The translations under genes and the position numbers were made by a program. A DNA stretch of 10,338 nt, taken from contig JAQVQT010000057.1 in NCBI GenBank assembly GCA_028701435.1, forward strand, positions 1 through 10,338, written 5' to 3'. Within the stretch, counting starts at the first letter, position 1, and each line of letters opens with the position of its first letter. The stretch comes from Smithellaceae bacterium. GTDB taxonomy: Bacteria; Desulfobacterota; Syntrophia; Syntrophales; Smithellaceae. Under the pieces are notes generated by a model that did not search any database, was not told where the DNA came from, and worked only from the letters and a program-made list of their open reading frames with translations. Positions 7,586-10,338 of this stretch are shown piece by piece.

Positions 7586-7963
7586 ATGTGGGAAAAAAAG
7601 AAACGTCTGGACGACACCAAAGCTTTTTTGGGAAAGGGCGCCGAATTTATCGGGAAGCTGATTTTTACCGGGCATGTGCGCATTGACGGCGATTTTCAGG
7701 GGGAAATTTTCGGACAGGGAGCGGTCGATATCGGAGAAGGCGCCCTCGTCAAGGCCAACATGGAAGTCGGCAGCGTTTTCATCGGCGGCGAAGTTCAGGG
7801 CAATATCGCCGTCAAGGAAAAAATCAACATTCATTCCACGGGGAAACTTGCAGGCGACGTGAGGGCGCCGGTTTTCATTATGGAGGAGGGAGCGGTTTTT
7901 GACGGCCAATCGCAAATGAGCGAGTTGAAAGAGCAAAAAAGAATCGGTTTGGCGGGAAAGTAA
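7586..7963 (+). CDS. Bactofilin (polymer-forming cytoskeletal protein)
   Basis: The product is 125 residues, within the bactofilin size range. The core (about 18-108) shows the family's repeating right-handed beta-helix pattern of short G- and V/I-rich turns: IGKLIFTGHVRIDGDFQGEI, VDIGEGALVKANMEVGSVFIGG and VQGNIAVKEKINIHSTGKLAGDV. Short charged tails lie at both ends (MWEKKKRLDD at the start, SELKEQKR near the end). Bactofilins polymerise without nucleotide, often on the inner face of the membrane, and in several bacteria recruit cell-wall enzymes. The SD AAGGAG (7574-7579) is 6 nt from the ATG. The gene is 30 nt after rodA, so it is probably cotranscribed with the shape genes. Symbols such as bacA or ccmA are used variably, so none is given. 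Confidence 0.93.
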   Translation: MWEKKKRLDDTKAFLGKGAEFIGKLIFTGHVRIDGDFQGEIFGQGAVDIGEGALVKANMEVGSVFIGGEVQGNIAVKEKINIHSTGKLAGDVRAPVFIMEEGAVFDGQSQMSELKEQKRIGLAGK

Positions 7964-8036
7964 ACTTTCTTATGCTATCAGAATTATTGGCTTATATTTG
8001 ATTCCTGCGAAATTAGACCGCCGGTCATAAAAAAGC

Positions 8037-8064
8037 TTGACAAACCCTAGCCGGGTGTGATTAG
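8037..8064 (+). promoter_or_regulatory. Candidate promoter for the atp operon or an intergenic RNA
   Basis: A perfect TTGACA (8037-8042) is followed after 16 bp by GATTAG (8059-8064), a weak -10 match, preceded directly by TGT as in extended -10 promoters. Transcription would begin near 8071, giving a leader of about 185 nt before atpF'. The boxes overlap the arms of the structured segment, so promoter and structure may be alternative readings of the same bases. Confidence 0.35.
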
Positions 8065-8165
8065 TAACCTCCGTCCTCGCGGTGTGGCTAGGTTCAGCAT
8101 AAGCCCGGCTTGATGCAAGCCTTACGTTATCTGAAGCAAATCACTCCCAGAGATTACGCTGTTTG
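8041..8165. ncRNA. Candidate structured RNA segment, family and strand unknown
   Basis: A rod-like fold can be drawn. CAAAC (8041-8045) pairs with GTTTG (8161-8165). GGG-T-GTGATT (8053-8062) pairs with AATCAC-T-CCC (8139-8148), with one mismatch. TTCAG-(C)-ATAA (8093-8102) pairs with TTATCTGAA (8127-8135), and GGCTTG (8107-8112) with CAAGCC (8116-8121). Two competing perfect 7-bp pairings also exist: CCTAGCC (8046-8052) with GGCTAGG (8086-8092), and AGCCGGG (8049-8055) with CCCGGCT (8104-8110). This suggests an alternative or pseudoknotted fold. I do not recognise a known family. 6S RNA is one idea to test, but the length is short and no diagnostic motif was found. On the minus strand the segment would end near six T (8029-8034). 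Confidence 0.3.
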
Positions 8166-8188
8166 AAATGTCGAATCAACTTTAATGC

Positions 8189-8230
8189 ATCTTCCCGCGT
8201 TGATCAACGTTCGTTGAGGGCCGGGAAGGT
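8189..8230 (+). other. Hairpin with internal palindrome just upstream of atpF'
   Basis: ATCTTCCCG (8189-8197) pairs with CGGGAAGGT (8222-8230), with one G-U pair. Inside, TCAAC (8204-8208) pairs with GTTGA (8213-8217) around a GTTC loop. The inner bases also contain the perfect 12-bp palindrome CGTTGATCAACG (8198-8209). It is followed by eight A rather than T, so it is not a plus-strand terminator. It ends 24 nt before the atpF' start codon and 14 nt before its SD, so it is best seen as a leader hairpin or an operator. Confidence 0.5.
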
Positions 8231-8254
8231 CTGAAAAAAAAGACGAGGTCAGTT

Positions 8255-8689
8255 GTGGTTACCGTAATTCCCGATTATACGCTCCTGGTTCAGATGGCTA
8301 CGTTCATAGCCTTGATTTTCATCCTCAATTTTCTCCTTTACAAACCCCTCTTGTCCATCATCGAGCGCCGCAAGAAGCAGCTGGATGAGCTGGGCAACGA
8401 GATCAAGCTTTTCAATGAGTCCGTGAACAAAAAAGTCGCCGAATACGACGAAAAGCTAAGCCGCGCCAAGACCAGCGCGTCGGACCTGAAAAAAGAAATC
8501 ATTGGCGAAGGCGCGGCGGAGGCGAAAAGCATCGTGGACGCCGTTCGCAGTGAAATTCCCCTCATGACCCAGGAGTTTCAAAAGAAGATGGACGCGGAAA
8601 TGCAGGCCGCCCGTCAGATCCTGGAAGGTCAGTCCCGCAAGCTCTCGCTGGAAATTGCCGAAAAGGTTCTGGGAAGGAGAGTTCAATGA
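8255..8689 (+). CDS. atpF': F1Fo ATP synthase subunit b' (peripheral stalk)
   Basis: The product is 144 residues with one N-terminal membrane helix (about 11-29, LVQMATFIALIFILNFLLYKP) followed by a long charged, Lys/Glu/Ala-rich helix ending SLEIAEKVLGRR, the typical end of b-type subunits. It has no signal peptide and is shorter than the following b subunit; b' with b forms a heterodimeric peripheral stalk linking Fo to F1. The start is GTG, supported by an SD (GAGGT, 8245-8249, 5-nt spacing) and by the position of the hydrophobic N-terminus. It is also called atpX or atpG in some genomes. The stop overlaps the atpF start by 4 nt. Confidence 0.92.
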   Translation: MVTVIPDYTLLVQMATFIALIFILNFLLYKPLLSIIERRKKQLDELGNEIKLFNESVNKKVAEYDEKLSRAKTSASDLKKEIIGEGAAEAKSIVDAVRSEIPLMTQEFQKKMDAEMQAARQILEGQSRKLSLEIAEKVLGRRVQ

Positions 8690-9282
8690 AATCTTCATTT
8701 CGCTCGGTCCATTTTTCCATTCTTCTTTCCCTGGTTTTCCTGTTAGTTTCCGTCGGTCTGGTTCTGGCGTCCGGCGGTGAAGGGGGCGAGGGTCATAGCG
8801 GCACGCAGTGGAAAGACTTTGCCTGGAAAACCGTCAATGCCGTTCTGATCATCGGGTTTCTGGTGTATTTGCTGGCGCCGAAAATCAAAAGTTTTTTTGC
8901 CGGACGCCGCCAGGAAATCAAGGAGTCTCTGGAAAACGCCACCGTGCAAAAGGCGGAAGCGGAAAAACAGTATCGGGAGTATGCCGAGAAAATCGACAAG
9001 GCGTCCCAGGAGATCGACGGCATTTTTGAGATGATCAAGGCGCAGGGAGTGGTCGAAAAGCAGAAAATCATCGAAGACGCGCATAAGGTCGCCCAGAAGA
9101 TGAAGGAGGACGCCCAGGCGCGCATTGAGCAGGAATTGAAAAAAGCCTCCGGGCAGCTTCGCACGGAAGCGGTTGCCCTTTCCGTCCAGATGGCGGAAGA
9201 GATTTTAAAGAAGAATATCACAAAACAGGATCATGAAACCATGGTCAGGGAATACATGGATAAGGTGGTGAACAAAAATTGA
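8686..9282 (+). CDS. atpF: F1Fo ATP synthase subunit b, with signal-peptide-like N-terminus
   Basis: The product is 198 residues. It starts with a hydrophobic segment (about 10-28) and an ALA/S-type end (VLASGGEGG), followed by a Gly/Glu/His-rich linker (30-40). The canonical b-subunit helix comes next (about 47-66, WKTVNAVLIIGFLVYLLAPK), then FFAGRRQEI and a long coiled coil ending near EEILKKNITKQDHE. Standard b subunits of about 156 residues lack the first segment, which here looks like a cleavable signal peptide or a second membrane helix. The ATGA overlap with atpF' and the AAGGAG SD (8674-8679) indicate coupled translation. It pairs with b' in the peripheral stalk. Confidence 0.94.
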   Translation: MKSSFRSVHFSILLSLVFLLVSVGLVLASGGEGGEGHSGTQWKDFAWKTVNAVLIIGFLVYLLAPKIKSFFAGRRQEIKESLENATVQKAEAEKQYREYAEKIDKASQEIDGIFEMIKAQGVVEKQKIIEDAHKVAQKMKEDAQARIEQELKKASGQLRTEAVALSVQMAEEILKKNITKQDHETMVREYMDKVVNKN

Positions 9283-9821
9283 TCAGCAATATATCAAAAC
9301 GATACGCCCGCGCTTTTTTTGAGATTGCCGAAGAGGAAAAAAAGCTGGAGCAGTATTACAACGAATTGCATCAGTTCTCTTCCGTCATCGCGCAAAACAA
9401 GGACCTGGGGGGGTTTCTGGCCAATCCGATCTTTGAACAGGAAAGCAAGAAAAGAGTGCTGGAGCAAATCATCGGCAAGCTGTCGCTTTCACCCATGACG
9501 ATTAATTTCTTAAAATTGCTGATAGACAAGAAAAGGATCGACGTCCTTCCGGACATTGAAACCTGCTACCGGCATTTGATGGATGAAACGCTTCAGACCG
9601 TCAGAGTTACGGTAAAGACTGCGTTTGAGTTAACCCCGGATATGCAGAGTTACATCGCGTCCAGCCTGAAAAAAATGACGGGCAAGTCCGTTGATGTGAC
9701 GGTGGAAAACGATAAGAATCTGTTGGGCGGCATAGTTATTGGTGTTGGTGATACGTTGTATGACGGCAGCATCAAAAACCAATTGAACAATATGAGGAAT
9801 CTCTTAGGGGAGGCAAGATAG
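9279..9821 (+). CDS. atpH: F1Fo ATP synthase subunit delta
   Basis: The product is 180 residues, the usual length. Delta (the OSCP homologue) caps the alpha3beta3 head and joins it to the b/b' stalk. The N-terminal helical domain opens with ISKRYARAFFEIA (about 5-17), the standard delta start. The middle carries NFLKLLIDKKRIDVLPDI (about 75-92), and the C-terminal domain ends in GGIVIGVGDTLYDGSI and NQLNNMRNLL, the family signature. The start codon is TTG at 9279, overlapping the atpF stop as TTGA. No in-frame ATG lies nearby upstream, and the conserved N-terminus fits. A GGTGGTG-like SD is about 8-10 nt upstream. Confidence 0.95.
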   Translation: MISNISKRYARAFFEIAEEEKKLEQYYNELHQFSSVIAQNKDLGGFLANPIFEQESKKRVLEQIIGKLSLSPMTINFLKLLIDKKRIDVLPDIETCYRHLMDETLQTVRVTVKTAFELTPDMQSYIASSLKKMTGKSVDVTVENDKNLLGGIVIGVGDTLYDGSIKNQLNNMRNLLGEAR

Positions 9822-9824
9822 AGC

Positions 9825-10338
9825 ATGGAAACCATCAAGGCGGAAGAAATCAGTCAAATTATCTCTGAGCAGATCAAAAGCTATGAAAAAAAGCTGGATA
9901 TAAGCGAAACCGGAACCGTCCTTTCCGTCGGTGACGGCATCGCGAGAGTGTACGGCGTGCAAAATGCCATGGCCATGGAGCTTTTGGAGTTCCCCGGCGG
10001 CATTCTGGGCATGGTGCTCAACCTTGAAGCGGACAACGTCGGCGTTGCCGTTCTCGGCGAAGTGACCCACATCAAAGAAGGGGATATCGTCAAAAGAACC
10101 GGCAAGATTGCCCAGGTTCCGGTCGGTGAAGCGCTGCTGGGCCGCGTCATTGACGCGACAGGCGCCCCCCTGGACGGCAAAGGCCCGATTGAAACCTCGG
10201 AGTTCCGCCGTATTGAAATGGTCGCCCCCGGCGTGATTCAGCGCCAGCCGGTCAATCAGCCGATGTACACGGGCCTCAAGGCTGTCGATGCCATGACCCC
10301 GATTGGACGCGGCCAGCGTGAACTGGTCATCGGCGACC
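9825..10338 (+). CDS. atpA: F1Fo ATP synthase subunit alpha, N-terminal part (runs off the window)
   Basis: The reading frame is open from the ATG at 9825 to the window edge, giving 171 codons of a protein normally near 500 residues. The product begins METIKAEEISQIISEQI, the standard alpha start, followed by the beta-barrel domain (about 25-95: TGTVLSVGDGIARVYG at 29-44, MELLEFPGG at 51-59). The nucleotide-binding domain then starts (VGEALLGRVIDATGAPLDG at 100-118, APGVIQRQPV, TGLKAVDAMTPIGRGQRELVIGD split at about 149-171). The window ends just before the P-loop. It lies 3 nt after the atpH stop, with GGGGAGG (9807-9813) as a somewhat distant SD (11 nt). Confidence 0.97.
   Translation, partial: METIKAEEISQIISEQIKSYEKKLDISETGTVLSVGDGIARVYGVQNAMAMELLEFPGGILGMVLNLEADNVGVAVLGEVTHIKEGDIVKRTGKIAQVPVGEALLGRVIDATGAPLDGKGPIETSEFRRIEMVAPGVIQRQPVNQPMYTGLKAVDAMTPIGRGQRELVIGD

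Larger units (their letters stand above)
7964..8254. other. Gene-free region between the bactofilin and atpF'
   Basis: No credible coding region is visible in these 291 bp. The first part (7964-8030) is AT-rich with no clear terminator for the upstream operon; a short ACCGCCGGT inverted repeat near 8016-8026 is followed by A rather than T. The rest contains a -35 box, a segment with many complementary arms and a hairpin close to atpF', listed separately. It presumably carries the atp promoter and leader. Confidence 0.7.

Noticed and set aside
7349..7936. A 195-codon minus-strand frame spanning the end of rodA and the bactofilin gene
   Set aside because: It crosses two well-supported plus-strand genes, and its translation has no recognisable features.
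8049..8112. tRNA-like acceptor pairing (AGCCGGG with CCCGGCT)
   Set aside because: The span is only about 64 nt, and no D-arm, anticodon arm or GTTCRA T-loop with the conserved C61 can be drawn. It is not a tRNA or a clear tRNA remnant.
8113..8166. A 17-codon frame starting with ATG in the intergenic region, considered as a leader peptide
   Set aside because: No SD is present, the ATG sits in the tight loop of a hairpin, and there is no run of regulatory codons.
8189..8240. The hairpin before atpF' as an intrinsic terminator
   Set aside because: On the plus strand it is followed by A residues, not T. On the minus strand the T run precedes the stem instead of following it.

Overview
The window looks like chromosomal core DNA of a Gram-negative, rod-shaped bacterium. 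The best guess is Desulfobacterota (the former Deltaproteobacteria), possibly a Syntrophus/Smithella-like lineage. Reasons: a complete MreB-MreC-MreD-PBP2-RodA cluster, a PpiD/SurA-type envelope chaperone, a bactofilin gene directly upstream of an ATP synthase operon, separate b' and b subunit genes, and an ATP synthase operon that begins at atpF' with no atpB or atpE just before it. This placement comes from gene content and reading of the proteins only; no database search was possible.

Layout. Positions 1-28 hold the 5' end of a tRNA-Leu gene on the minus strand. It lies back to back with a complete tRNA-Ala(GGC) gene (133-208, plus), and both promoters fall in the roughly 100 bp between them. 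A near-perfect hairpin with T runs on both sides (214-247) ends tRNA-Ala and the convergent ppiD-like gene (335-1933, minus). A 179-bp divergent region (1934-2112) separates that gene from the rod-shape cluster mreB, mreC, mreD, mrdA, rodA and a bactofilin (2113-7963, all plus). Most genes in the cluster are closely spaced or overlap, as in one operon.

A gene-free stretch of 291 bp (7964-8254) follows, containing strong inverted complementarity. The ATP synthase genes atpF' (b'), atpF (b), atpH (delta) and the first 171 codons of atpA (alpha) run to the right edge, joined by 4-base overlaps or very short gaps.

How the genes work together. MreB filaments under the inner membrane, with MreC, MreD and RodZ-type partners, organise the RodA glycosyltransferase and the PBP2 transpeptidase, which build lateral cell wall. 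The bactofilin is a second, nucleotide-independent cytoskeletal polymer that in other bacteria also guides wall synthesis. The ppiD-like product is an inner-membrane-anchored periplasmic chaperone for envelope proteins. The atp genes encode the peripheral stalk (b, b', delta) and the catalytic-ring alpha subunit of F1Fo ATP synthase.

Most of the window is ordinary housekeeping DNA, and no clearly new system is visible. Points that merit a second look are the structured segment between the bactofilin and atpF', a Cys/Cys/His/Cys metal-site pattern in PBP2, the absence of recognisable parvulin catalytic motifs in the PpiD-like protein, and the compact divergent tRNA promoters.
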